Assembly (NCBI GenBank): GCA_946479205.1
Contig: CAMLFJ010000154.1
Span: 1-7,380 of the forward strand
Source: an uncultured bacterium
Lineage (GTDB): Bacteria > Methylomirabilota > Methylomirabilia > Rokubacteriales > CSP1-6
Reading direction: 5' to 3'
Length of the DNA: 7,380 nucleotides
Under the pieces are notes generated by a model. It did no database searches, was not told the origin of the DNA, and saw nothing but the letters and a program-made list of their open reading frames with translations. The position numbers were made by a program, and so were the translations under genes. Within the stretch, counting starts at the first letter, position 1, and each line of letters begins with the position of its first letter. This document shows, in pieces, positions 1-6,842 of the stretch.

Positions 1-8
1 CAGGCGAG

Positions 9-641
9 ATGCTGTACGCGATCCTGAAGCCGATCGCGGTGGTGCTGATGCGCCTCCTGTTCCGGCTGGAGGCGGTGGGTCGGGAGCTCGTGCCTGCCAC
101 CGGCCCGGTGCTGATCGTGTCCAACCACGTGAGCGTGCTCGACCCACCGCTGGTGGGCGGCTCGGTCCCGCGGCCGGTCTACTTCATGGCCAAGGAGGAG
201 CTCTTTCGCATCCCGCTCTTCGGGCGGCTGATCCGATCGCTCAACGCGCGGCCGGTGCGGCGGGACGGCTCGGACATGCGGGCCCTCAAGGGGTCGCTCG
301 CCCTGCTGCAGGAGGGCCGCGCGATCCTCGTGTTTCCGGAGGGCACGCGGGGGGTGGAAGGCGAGCCGCCGCGCGCCGGGCGTCCCGGGGTGGGCATGCT
401 GGCGGTGCTGAGCGGCGCGCCGGTGGTGCCGGTCTACGTGTCGGGGAGCGGCGCGGCGCTGCCGAGAGGGCGGGCGTTGCCCCGGCCCGGCAAGGTGCGG
501 GTGACCTTCGGGCCCCCGCTGAGCTTCAAACGGGAGGGCAAGAGAGCGAGTGACGAGGGACGCAAGGAAGCGTATCGTGAAGCGGCCCAGGAGATGATGC
601 GGGCGATCGCGCAGCTCCGGGAGCAGCAAGGCAGGGCCTGA
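9..641 (+). CDS. plsC: 1-acyl-sn-glycerol-3-phosphate acyltransferase (PlsC/LPLAT family)
   Basis: Likely transfers an acyl group to the sn-2 position of lysophosphatidic acid to make phosphatidic acid at the inner face of the cytoplasmic membrane. The 210-residue protein begins with a hydrophobic, membrane-associating helix (about residues 1-20). It then carries the acyltransferase signatures in family order: NHxxxxD (H40 and D45, the catalytic pair), an R/K-rich block around residues 62-85 (KEELFRIPLFG, then RPVRR), the FPEGTRG substrate-binding motif at 109-115, and the PVVPVYV motif at 139-145. The C-terminus is a charged helix. Length is normal for short PlsC proteins. The ATG at 9 is the only sensible start visible, though its ribosome-binding site is poor and the upstream gene is cut off; frame 3 is open back to the window edge. 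In many bacteria this gene sits beside cmk and rpsA, and rpsA does follow here. Family is certain; exact acyl and acceptor specificity is inferred. Confidence 0.9.
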   Translation: MLYAILKPIAVVLMRLLFRLEAVGRELVPATGPVLIVSNHVSVLDPPLVGGSVPRPVYFMAKEELFRIPLFGRLIRSLNARPVRRDGSDMRALKGSLALLQEGRAILVFPEGTRGVEGEPPRAGRPGVGMLAVLSGAPVVPVYVSGSGAALPRGRALPRPGKVRVTFGPPLSFKREGKRASDEGRKEAYREAAQEMMRAIAQLREQQGRA

Positions 642-707
642 AGCAGCGAAGCACGGCTGGGATGCCGACCGCGGCACGACGGCGCGGCCGACAATATAGA
701 TGGATCC

Positions 708-719
708 AAGGAGAGGTGG
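708..719 (+). promoter_or_regulatory. Shine-Dalgarno sequence of rpsA (decides the start)
   Basis: The purine-rich run AAGGAGAGGTGG ends 4 nt before the ATG at 724. An in-frame ATG also exists at 700, but using it would place this strong ribosome-binding site inside the coding region and add eight residues with no family support. The ATG at 724 is therefore chosen as the start. Confidence 0.85.
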
Positions 720-723
720 AGTC

Positions 724-2439
724 ATGGACAGCGACAACAAGAAGTCGAAGGCCCTCGCAGGCGCAGTGAAGGAGGTAAGCGACGCCTCCGAGGAGAGCAT
801 GGAGTACTGGTTCAACCGCGGCGTCAGTGACGTCGAGGAGGGCGAGGTGGTCCGCGGCCGCGTGGTCGAGGTGCGCGACAGCGAGGTGCTCGTCGACATC
901 GGCTACAAGAGCGAGGGCACGATCGCCATCGAGGAGTTCCGGCACGCGGGGGTGCTGCCCAAGGTCGGCGAGGAGATCGAGGTCTACCTCGAGTCCAAGG
1001 AGGACAACGAGGGGCTGATCGTCCTCTCCAAGGACAAGGCGGACAAGATCAAGGTCTGGGACCAGATCTCGAAGGCCCACGACGCCGGCACCCCGGTCGA
1101 AGGCCGGGTCGCCGAGGTGGTCAAGGGCGGGCTCGCGGTGGACGTCGGAGTGCGGGCGTTCCTGCCCGGCTCCCAGGTCGACCTGCGGCCGGTCAAGAAC
1201 CTGGGCGCGATGGTCGGCCAGACCATCCGGGCCAAGGTCATCAAGCTGAACCGGCGCCGCGGCAACGTGGTCCTCTCGCGCCGGGCGATGCTCGAAGAGG
1301 AGCGCGAGGAGAAGAAGAAGCACACGCTCTCCGTGCTCTCCGAGGGCATGGTGCTGACCGGCACCGTGAAGAACCTGACCGACTACGGCGCCTTCATCGA
1401 CCTGGGCGGCATCGACGGGCTCCTGCACGTCACCGACATGTCGTGGGGCCGGGTGGGGCATCCCTCCGAGATCTTCCAGATCGGCGACCAGGTCGAGGTG
1501 GTGGTGCTGCACTTCGACCGCGAGACCGGCCGGGTCTCGCTGGGCTACAAGCAGAAGTCCTCCGACCCGTGGGCCAACGTGGACGACCGCTACCCGGTGG
1601 CCGGCAAGGTCAACGGGCGCATCGTGAGCCTGACCAACTACGGCGCCTTCGTGGAGCTGGAGCCGGGCGTCGAGGGCCTCGTGCACGTCTCCGAGATGTC
1701 CTGGACGCGGCGGGTGCGGCATCCCTCGAAGCTCGTCAACGTGGGGGACACCGTCGAGGTCATGGTGCTCGAGGTCAACAAGGCCACCAAGCGGATCTCC
1801 CTCGGCATGAAGCAGGTGGAGACCGACCCGTGGGCCACCATCACCGAGCGCTACCAGCCCGGCATGCGCGTGCAGGGCAAGGTGCGCAACCTCACCGACT
1901 TCGGCGCCTTCGTGGAGCTGGAGCCCGGGGTGGACGGCCTCCTGCACATCTCGGACATGTCCTGGACCCGCAACATCGGGCACCCGTCCGAGCTGCTGAA
2001 GAAGGGCCAGCCGGTGGACACCCAGATCCTCAACGTGGACCGGGAGAACAAGCGCATCTCGCTCGGGCTCAAGCAGATCCAGCCCGATCCGTGGGACAGC
2101 GTGGCCTCGCGGTACCCGATGGGCTCGCGCGTCACCGGCAAGGTCGTGCGCCTCACCGACTTCGGCGCCTTCGTGGAGCTGGAGCCCGGGGTGGACGGCC
2201 TGCTCCACATCTCGCAGATGTCGAGCCGTCCCATCGCCACGCCCGCCGACATCCTCAACGTGGGCGACGAGCTGACCCTCATGGTGATCCGGGTGGATCC
2301 CAACGAGCGGCGGATCGGGCTCTCGCTGAAGGAGCTGGCCGCGGTCATCGAGGAGCCGGCGCAGACGGACGCCGGGCGAGGCCGGGGTCACAAGGGCCGC
2401 AAGCGTCGCGGCGGCGACGACTACGACGACGAGGAGTAG
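724..2439 (+). CDS. rpsA: 30S ribosomal protein S1, six S1 domains
   Basis: Binds mRNA on the 30S subunit and helps unfold and dock it for initiation. The 571-residue protein has six S1/OB-fold domains, starting near residues 39, 123, 207, 293, 380 and 467. Domains 1 and 2 are the divergent ones that in the E. coli protein anchor S1 to the ribosome through S2. Domains 3-6 carry the RNA-binding signature G-x-V-x-x-[LI]-T-[DN]-[YF]-G-A-F followed by GxxGLxHxSxMSW. Linkers before domains 4, 5 and 6 share a DPW motif followed by a conserved RY. Six domains is the Gram-negative pattern, since Firmicutes and actinobacterial S1 usually have four. The tail is unusual: a basic stretch (R552-R562) followed by an acidic end (D565-E571). 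Domains 5 and 6 share a 51-nt exact DNA repeat. The gene lies 82 nt after plsC and 6 nt before sppA. In E. coli S1 represses its own mRNA; nothing here proves that. Confidence 0.97.
   Translation: MDSDNKKSKALAGAVKEVSDASEESMEYWFNRGVSDVEEGEVVRGRVVEVRDSEVLVDIGYKSEGTIAIEEFRHAGVLPKVGEEIEVYLESKEDNEGLIVLSKDKADKIKVWDQISKAHDAGTPVEGRVAEVVKGGLAVDVGVRAFLPGSQVDLRPVKNLGAMVGQTIRAKVIKLNRRRGNVVLSRRAMLEEEREEKKKHTLSVLSEGMVLTGTVKNLTDYGAFIDLGGIDGLLHVTDMSWGRVGHPSEIFQIGDQVEVVVLHFDRETGRVSLGYKQKSSDPWANVDDRYPVAGKVNGRIVSLTNYGAFVELEPGVEGLVHVSEMSWTRRVRHPSKLVNVGDTVEVMVLEVNKATKRISLGMKQVETDPWATITERYQPGMRVQGKVRNLTDFGAFVELEPGVDGLLHISDMSWTRNIGHPSELLKKGQPVDTQILNVDRENKRISLGLKQIQPDPWDSVASRYPMGSRVTGKVVRLTDFGAFVELEPGVDGLLHISQMSSRPIATPADILNVGDELTLMVIRVDPNERRIGLSLKELAAVIEEPAQTDAGRGRGHKGRKRRGGDDYDDEE
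1890..1940 (+). repeat. 51-nt exact direct repeat, copy 1 (S1 domain 5)
   Basis: These 51 bases are identical to 2151-2201, 261 nt (87 codons) downstream. Similarity continues to 1953 with only two mismatches (1941 and 1944). The repeat encodes the LTDFGAFVELEPGVDGL core of S1 domain 5. A 24-nt core (CGGCGCCTTCGTGGAGCTGG plus AGCC) also occurs in domain 4 at 1641-1664. Confidence 0.9.
2151..2201 (+). repeat. 51-nt exact direct repeat, copy 2 (S1 domain 6)
   Basis: Second copy of the repeat at 1890-1940, encoding the matching core of S1 domain 6. Identity includes the synonymous third positions, whereas the flanking parts of domains 5 and 6 differ clearly in both DNA and protein. This suggests recent homogenisation or strong constraint. 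Confidence 0.9.
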
Positions 2440-2445
2440 GCCCGG

Positions 2446-3354
2446 GTGGCCTCACGCGGCCGGGTCGCCCTCATCGCTCTCGGGGCGGGGGCGGGAGTCC
2501 TCGTACTGTTCGTCTTCACGGTCTGGCTGATCCTGGCGGTTTCTGACGACGGCCTGCCCGGCGGCGCCAAGGTGGCCGTCGTGGAGGTCGAGGGCGTCAT
2601 CGGGGTCGGAGCCGAGCGAGGCGTCGACGCCGAGTCCATCATCCGCACGCTGGGCGAGTACCGCGACGACCCCGCGGTGCGCGCGGTGGTGCTGCGCATC
2701 GACAGCCCGGGCGGGGTGGTCGCGCCCACCCAGGAGATCTTCACCGCGGTCCGCCGGCTGCGCGAAGCCAAGAAGCCGGTGGTCGCCTCGCTGGGCTCGA
2801 TCGCCGCCTCGGGCGGCTACTACGTCGCGGTGTCGGCCGACCGCATCTTCGCGAGCCCGGGCACGCTCACCGGCTCGATCGGCGTCGTCATGCAGCTCGC
2901 CAACGTGGAGGGGCTGCTCAAGAAGGTGGGCGTGGAGTACGTGGTGGTCAAGGCGGGCGCCTACAAGGACGTGGGCAACTTCGCGCGGGCCATGACCTCG
3001 GAGGAGCGGCGCATCCTCCAGTCCCTGCTCGACGACGTCTACGACCAGTTCATCACCGCGGTCGCGGAAGGGCGCGGGCTCGATCCGCAGGCGGTGCGCG
3101 CGTTCGCGGAGGGGCGGATCTACTCGGGACGGCAGGCTCAGGGCCTCAAGATGGTGGACGAGATGGGCGGGCTCGAAGACGCCATCGAGGCCGCCGCGAA
3201 GATGGCGGGACTGCCGCCGAAGCCGAAGGTGATCTATCCGCGACGGCGCTTCTCGCTGCGCGAGCTGCTGCGGAACGAATGGGGTCTGGGTCCGGTCTCA
3301 CGCATGCTGCCCACGATGCAGACCCTCGGCCAGCCGCTGTACCTGATGCCCTAG
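2446..3354 (+). CDS. sppA: Signal peptide peptidase SppA, 36 kDa type (S49 family serine protease)
   Basis: A membrane-anchored protease that degrades cleaved signal peptides and other membrane-embedded fragments outside the cytoplasmic membrane. The 302-residue protein opens with one transmembrane signal-anchor (about residues 7-29), followed by a single S49/ClpP-like domain. The nucleophile is S122 in the AASGGYY motif and the general-base lysine is K174 in AYKDVG. The 52-residue spacing equals that of B. subtilis SppA (S147/K199). Other family landmarks are RIDSPGG (about 84-90) and the FASPGTLTGSIGV stretch after the nucleophile. At about 300 residues it is the short form acting as an oligomer, not the doubled 67 kDa E. 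coli form. The GTG at 2446 is used because no other start precedes the membrane segment. The GAGGAG at 2431-2436, inside the last codons of rpsA, is 9 nt upstream and probably serves as ribosome-binding site, so translation is likely coupled to rpsA. Confidence 0.95.
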   Translation: MASRGRVALIALGAGAGVLVLFVFTVWLILAVSDDGLPGGAKVAVVEVEGVIGVGAERGVDAESIIRTLGEYRDDPAVRAVVLRIDSPGGVVAPTQEIFTAVRRLREAKKPVVASLGSIAASGGYYVAVSADRIFASPGTLTGSIGVVMQLANVEGLLKKVGVEYVVVKAGAYKDVGNFARAMTSEERRILQSLLDDVYDQFITAVAEGRGLDPQAVRAFAEGRIYSGRQAQGLKMVDEMGGLEDAIEAAAKMAGLPPKPKVIYPRRRFSLRELLRNEWGLGPVSRMLPTMQTLGQPLYLMP

Positions 3355-3380
3355 CGGTCCGGCCCCACGGGTGCCCGCTA
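3352..3380 (+). terminator. Inverted repeat at the sppA stop codon, possible weak terminator
   Basis: TAGCGG (3352-3357, containing the sppA stop codon) pairs with CCGCTA (3375-3380) across a 17-nt G+C-rich loop. No run of T follows, so this is not a canonical intrinsic terminator. Its place between the sppA stop and the next promoter is what makes it plausible. It may be chance in GC-rich DNA. Confidence 0.25.
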
Positions 3381-3394
3381 ACTACCCAGGTTGC

Positions 3395-3424
3395 TTGACA
3401 AACTTTCGCATGCCGTGGTACGGT
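3395..3424 (+). promoter_or_regulatory. Sigma-70-type promoter for ihfB-hit-mutS-mutL
   Basis: A perfect -35 box TTGACA (3395-3400) is followed by an 18-nt spacer and a -10 element TACGGT (3419-3424). The TGG immediately before the -10 makes an extended -10 (TGn). TACGGT keeps the key first, second and last positions of TATAAT. Transcription would start near 3431, giving a leader of about 42 nt before the ihfB ATG. It lies in the only sizeable gap in the second half of the window, on the correct strand, within a patch locally richer in A+T. Confidence 0.75.
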
Positions 3425-3459
3425 CTCGGCGTCGACAGCCTGTCAGCGCCGGCCCTCTA

Positions 3460-3466
3460 AAGGGAG
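3460..3466 (+). promoter_or_regulatory. Shine-Dalgarno sequence of ihfB
   Basis: AAGGGAG lies 6 nt before the ATG at 3473. It is the clearest ribosome-binding site of the downstream gene group and fixes the start of the 91-residue protein. The genes after it have weak or no such sites. Confidence 0.8.
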
Positions 3467-3472
3467 TCGCCC

Positions 3473-3748
3473 ATGACGAAAGCGGAATTGATCGAGGAAG
3501 TGGCCAAGGTGGCGAGCTTGACCAAGAAGGAAACCGAGCTCATCGTCAACACCGTCTTCGACAACATCACGGACGCGCTGGGCAAGGGGGACAAGGTCGA
3601 GCTGCGCGGCTTCGGCAGCTTCCGCATCCGCCACCGGAACTCCCGCAAGGGACGCAATCCGAAGACCGGCGACAGCGTCAGCGTGCCCGAGAAGCGCGTG
3701 CCGTTCTTCAAGGTCGGCAAGCGCCTCCGCGAGCTCGTCAACACGTAG
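3473..3748 (+). CDS. ihfB: Integration host factor beta-like / HU-family DNA-bending protein
   Basis: A small dimeric nucleoid protein that bends DNA and supports chromosome compaction, recombination and transcription architecture. The 91 residues cover the whole family fold: the N-terminal helical pair (about 3-38), the RGFGSF turn (45-50), the beta arm with RNPKTG (61-66, P63 being the residue that intercalates into DNA), and the C-terminal VPFFKVGKRLRELVN. RNPKTGD and the overall arm resemble IHF-beta more than HU, and E. coli also places ihfB just downstream of rpsA. Without a partner subunit or tree, HU-like homodimer function cannot be excluded. It has its own promoter and strong ribosome-binding site, and is the first gene of the group leading to mutS-mutL. 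It ends 5 nt before hit. Confidence 0.93.
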   Translation: MTKAELIEEVAKVASLTKKETELIVNTVFDNITDALGKGDKVELRGFGSFRIRHRNSRKGRNPKTGDSVSVPEKRVPFFKVGKRLRELVNT

Positions 3749-3753
3749 ACCGC

Positions 3754-4242
3754 GTGGAGCGGCTCTGGGCACCCTGGCGGATGTCCTATGTCGCGACCGC
3801 CGGGAGCCCCGAGGCCGCGTGCGTCTTCTGCTCGGCTCTGGCCGCCGGTGACGACCGGCGGGCGTTGATCCTTCACCGCGGCACGAGCGCCTTCCTCATC
3901 CTGAACGCCTTCCCGTACTCCTCCGCGCACCTGATGGCGGTCGTCACGCGTCACGTCGGCTCGATCGAGACGGCCACCCCCGACGAGCTCGGCGAGGCGA
4001 TGGCCCTGATCCAGAAGGCCACGCGCGCGGTCGACGCGGCCTATCATCCCGACGGCTTCAACGTGGGCCTCAACCAGGGGCGCGTGGCCGGCGCGGGCGT
4101 GCTCGGGCACCTGCACATCCACCTCGTGCCGCGCTGGAACGGCGACCACAACTTCATGCCGGTCATCGGCGAGACGAAGGTGCTGCCCGAATCCCTCGAG
4201 ACCACGTACGATCGGCTGGCCGCCGCGCTCGCCTCCACGTGA
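3754..4242 (+). CDS. HIT-family protein, Ap4A phosphorylase-like
   Basis: Predicted nucleotide phosphorylase or hydrolase of the histidine-triad superfamily, cleaving dinucleoside polyphosphates such as Ap4A. The 162-residue product starts with the typical RLWAPWRMSYV segment, then a CVFC zinc-type motif (C23 and C26), the FLILNAFPY strand (about 48-56), and the histidine triad HLHIHLV (H119, H121, H123; H121 is the expected nucleophile). It ends with the PRWNGDHNFMPVIGETKVLPE region. This layout matches the mycobacterial Rv2613c type of Ap4A phosphorylase, as recalled from the family. The start is the GTG at 3754, 5 nt after the ihfB stop. An in-frame ATG at 3391 would run through ihfB out of frame and is not real. 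No ribosome-binding site is evident, so translation probably depends on coupling to ihfB. The stop TGA overlaps the mutS GTG. Substrate choice is inferred. Confidence 0.92.
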   Translation: MERLWAPWRMSYVATAGSPEAACVFCSALAAGDDRRALILHRGTSAFLILNAFPYSSAHLMAVVTRHVGSIETATPDELGEAMALIQKATRAVDAAYHPDGFNVGLNQGRVAGAGVLGHLHIHLVPRWNGDHNFMPVIGETKVLPESLETTYDRLAAALAST

Positions 4243-6842
4243 GGGAAAGCCCCGCCGAGCTGACCCCGATGATGCGGCAGTACGGGGAGCTGAAGCGCCG
4301 CTTCCCGGACTACCTGCTGCTGTTCCGCCTCGGCGACTTCTACGAGCTCTTCTTCCAGGACGCCCAGACCGCCTCGCGCCTGCTCCAGCTCACCCTGACG
4401 TCCCGGCAGAAGGGCGAGGGCGCGATCCCGATGGCGGGGATCCCGCATCACGCCGCCGACGGCTACATCGCGCGCCTGATCCGCGCGGGGCAGAAGGTCG
4501 CGGTGTGCGAGCAGCTCGAGGAGCCCGCCAAGGGCCGCAAGATCGTCCGCCGTGACGTGGTGCGGGTCATCACCCCGGGGACGATCACCGACACTCAGTT
4601 CCTCGACGGGGCCCGCAACAACTTCCTCCTCGCCGCGCACGCGACCGGCTCCGCGGTCGGGGTCGCCCTCGTCGACGTGTCCACCGGCGACTTCTGGGTG
4701 GGCGAGGAGCCGGGGACGGGGGACGCGCTCCTCGAGGTCGCGCTCCTGCGCCGCCCCGCCGAGCTGCTGCTCGCCCAGAGCGCCGACGCGGCGTGGATCG
4801 CGCGCTGGGTGCCCGCCGGCGTGCCGGTCACCCGCGTGGACGGCGGAGCGTTCGGGGCCCGGGCCGCGCGCGAGATGCTCGAGTCGCACTTCCGCGGGGC
4901 CGGCCTCGACGCGCTCGGGGTGGGCGCGCTCACCGCCGGGCTGCAGGCCGCGGGGGCCGCGCTCGCCTACCTGCGCGAGACCCAGGGCGAGTCGCTGGCG
5001 CATCTCACGCGGATCCAGCGCCTGGTGACCGGCGAGGCGATGCTGCTCGACCCGACCGCGGTGGCCACCCTCGAGCTCTTCGAGACCGCCCAGGAGCGCA
5101 CGACCCGGGGCTCGCTCTTCGCCACGCTCGACGCCACTAGCACCCCGATGGGGGCCCGGCTGCTGCGCCAGTGGATGCTGCGCCCGCTCCTCGACCGGGA
5201 GGCCATCGGCCACCGCCAGGAGGCGGTGGCCGCGCTGGTGGACGACCCGGCCGCCCGAGACGCCCTGCGGAGGCGCCTGGAGGGCGTGGGGGACCTGGAG
5301 CGGCTCACCAGCCGCGCGGCCCTGGGCGTGGCCCACGCGCGCGACCTCATCGCCCTCCGGGGCTTCCTGGGCCGCCTGCCGGGGCTCGCCGAGGCCCTGG
5401 GCACCCTCGACGGGGCCCTTCTGGGCACCCTCGCCGAGGAGATCACTCCGCTGCCCGACCTTCAGAAACTCCTTGAAGAGGCGCTCGAGGACGAGCCGCC
5501 CCTCGCGCTGAAGGACGGCGGGCTGATCCGGGAGGGCTGGAGCGCGGAGCTGCGGGAGCTCAAGCAGGCGGCGCGGCAGGGCAAGGAGTGGATCGCCTCG
5601 CTCGAGCAGCGGGAGCGCGCGCGAACCGGGATCGCCTCCTTGAAGGTCCGCTTCAACCGCGTGTTCGGCTACGCGATCGAGGTGAGCAACGCGCACGGCG
5701 CCAAGGTGCCGGCCGACTACCTCCGCCGGCAGACCCTGGTGGGGGCGGAGCGCTACGTCACCACCGAGCTCAAGGAGTACGAGAGCCGGGTGCTCGGGGC
5801 CGAGGAGCGCATCGGGCGGCTCGAGTTCGAGCTGTTCGGCCAGGTGCGCGCGGAGGTCGCGGCCCAGGCCGGCCCGCTGCTGCGCACCGCCCGCGCGGTC
5901 GGCAGCCTCGACGCGCTCGCGTCGCTCGCGGAGGTGGCCCACCAGCGCGGCTACGTCCGGCCCGAGGTCGACGAGGGCTTCGCGCTCGAGATCGTCGACG
6001 GCCGCCACCCGGTGCTGGAGGCGGCGGGCACGCCGTTCACGCCCAACGACGTGAGCCTCGATCCGGCGAGCGGCCAGATCATGATCCTCACCGGCCCGAA
6101 CATGAGCGGCAAGAGCGTGTTCATGCGCCAGGTCGCCCTGCTCGCCCTCATGGCCCAGATGGGGAGCTTCGTCCCCGCCCGCTCGGCCCGGCTCGGGCTG
6201 GTGGACCGCATCCTCACGCGGGTGGGGGCGCAGGACAACATGGCGCGCGGGCAGAGCACGTTTCTGGTGGAGATGGTGGAGACGGCCAGCATCCTGCACC
6301 ACGCCACCGAGCGCAGCCTGATTCTCCTGGACGAGGTCGGGCGCGGCACCTCCACCTTCGACGGCCTCGCGATCGCGTGGGCGGTGACCGAGGAGCTGCA
6401 CGAGCGCGGGCGCGGCGCCAAGGTGCTGTTCGCCACGCACTACCACGAGCTGACCGCGCTGGCCGAGCGCCTGCCGCGGGTGCACAATTTCCACGTGGCG
6501 GTCCGCGAGTGGAACGACGAGATCATCTTCCTGCACAAGGTGCGGCCGGGCGGCACCGACCGCTCGTACGGCATCCAGGTGGCGCGCCTGGCCGGGCTCC
6601 CCCCGGCCGTGATCGCCCGGGCCAAGGCCATCCTGGGCGAGCTCGAGCGCGAGCGCAGCGAGCTGCAGGCGGCGGTGGCCCCGGAGGCGCCCGCGACCGG
6701 GCCCGCCCAGCTCGGGCTCTTCCCGCCCGCCCACGATCCGCTCCTGCGGGAGCTGCGCGCGCTCGACCTGGGCGCGATGACGCCGCTGCAGGCCCTGAAC
6801 CTGCTCGCGGACTGGCAGCAGCGGCTCAAGGCGCGCCCGTGA
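4239..6842 (+). CDS. mutS: DNA mismatch repair protein MutS
   Basis: Recognises mismatches and small loops as a dimer and recruits MutL using ATP. The 867-residue protein is full length (E. coli 853). The N-terminal mismatch-binding domain (about 5-120) has GDFYELF with the reader residues F34 and E36. The connector, core and clamp follow, including [13 protein letters not shown] and [11 protein letters not shown] near 471-507. The ATPase domain has Walker A GPNMSGKS (619-626), the signature loop ARGQSTF (669-675), Walker B LLDE (D698, E699) and ATHYHEL (H734, H736). A QLGLF motif at 824-828 fits the beta-clamp-binding consensus, and the C-terminal helical end is present ([10 protein letters not shown]). 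Valine follows GKS in Walker A, where threonine is usual. The start is the GTG at 4239, overlapping the hit stop as GTGA; it keeps LTPMMRQY, which aligns with the E. coli start region. No Shine-Dalgarno sequence is seen, so translation is probably coupled to hit. The next gene is mutL. Confidence 0.97.
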   Translation: MRESPAELTPMMRQYGELKRRFPDYLLLFRLGDFYELFFQDAQTASRLLQLTLTSRQKGEGAIPMAGIPHHAADGYIARLIRAGQKVAVCEQLEEPAKGRKIVRRDVVRVITPGTITDTQFLDGARNNFLLAAHATGSAVGVALVDVSTGDFWVGEEPGTGDALLEVALLRRPAELLLAQSADAAWIARWVPAGVPVTRVDGGAFGARAAREMLESHFRGAGLDALGVGALTAGLQAAGAALAYLRETQGESLAHLTRIQRLVTGEAMLLDPTAVATLELFETAQERTTRGSLFATLDATSTPMGARLLRQWMLRPLLDREAIGHRQEAVAALVDDPAARDALRRRLEGVGDLERLTSRAALGVAHARDLIALRGFLGRLPGLAEALGTLDGALLGTLAEEITPLPDLQKLLEEALEDEPPLALKDGGLIREGWSAELRELKQAARQGKEWIASLEQRERARTGIASLKVRFNRVFGYAIEVSNAHGAKVPADYLRRQTLVGAERYVTTELKEYESRVLGAEERIGRLEFELFGQVRAEVAAQAGPLLRTARAVGSLDALASLAEVAHQRGYVRPEVDEGFALEIVDGRHPVLEAAGTPFTPNDVSLDPASGQIMILTGPNMSGKSVFMRQVALLALMAQMGSFVPARSARLGLVDRILTRVGAQDNMARGQSTFLVEMVETASILHHATERSLILLDEVGRGTSTFDGLAIAWAVTEELHERGRGAKVLFATHYHELTALAERLPRVHNFHVAVREWNDEIIFLHKVRPGGTDRSYGIQVARLAGLPPAVIARAKAILGELERERSELQAAVAPEAPATGPAQLGLFPPAHDPLLRELRALDLGAMTPLQALNLLADWQQRLKARP

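Noticed and set aside
1..27. Possible end of an upstream gene (for example cmk) overlapping plsC
   Set aside because: A frame-1 stop at 25-27 exists, but the eight residues before it are too few to identify any protein, so no feature is called.
669..687. CCGCG/CGCGG hairpin in the rpsA leader as a possible S1 autoregulatory element or plsC terminator
   Set aside because: Only five base pairs with a 9-nt loop and no T-run; such pairings are common by chance at this base composition.
526..2391. Minus-strand open frame of 621 codons opposite rpsA
   Set aside because: It mirrors the S1 repeats (a recurring His-Pro-Gly-Leu-Gln-Leu-His-Glu-Gly pattern), so its apparent repeat structure comes from the sense-strand domains. 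No domain or convincing start signal was seen.
1443..2546. Plus-strand 367-codon frame inside rpsA and the start of sppA
   Set aside because: Out-of-frame reading of rpsA; Arg/Gly/Ala/Pro-rich composition typical of a GC-rich shadow frame, and it crosses a real gene boundary.
3434..3444. GACA-GCC-TGTC small palindrome in the ihfB leader as an operator
   Set aside because: Four base pairs around a 3-nt loop is too short to support an operator or riboregulator without conservation data.
3355..3472. IHF self-binding site upstream of ihfB
   Set aside because: Looked for WATCAAnnnnTTR-like sequence near the promoter; no acceptable match was found.
4044..6734. Minus-strand open frame of 896 codons opposite hit and mutS
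   Set aside because: Long antisense frames are expected where the coding strand has very high third-position G+C. The translation is a low-complexity mix rich in His, Leu, Arg, Gly and Glu with no family motif, and the + strand carries unmistakable MutS and HIT motifs.
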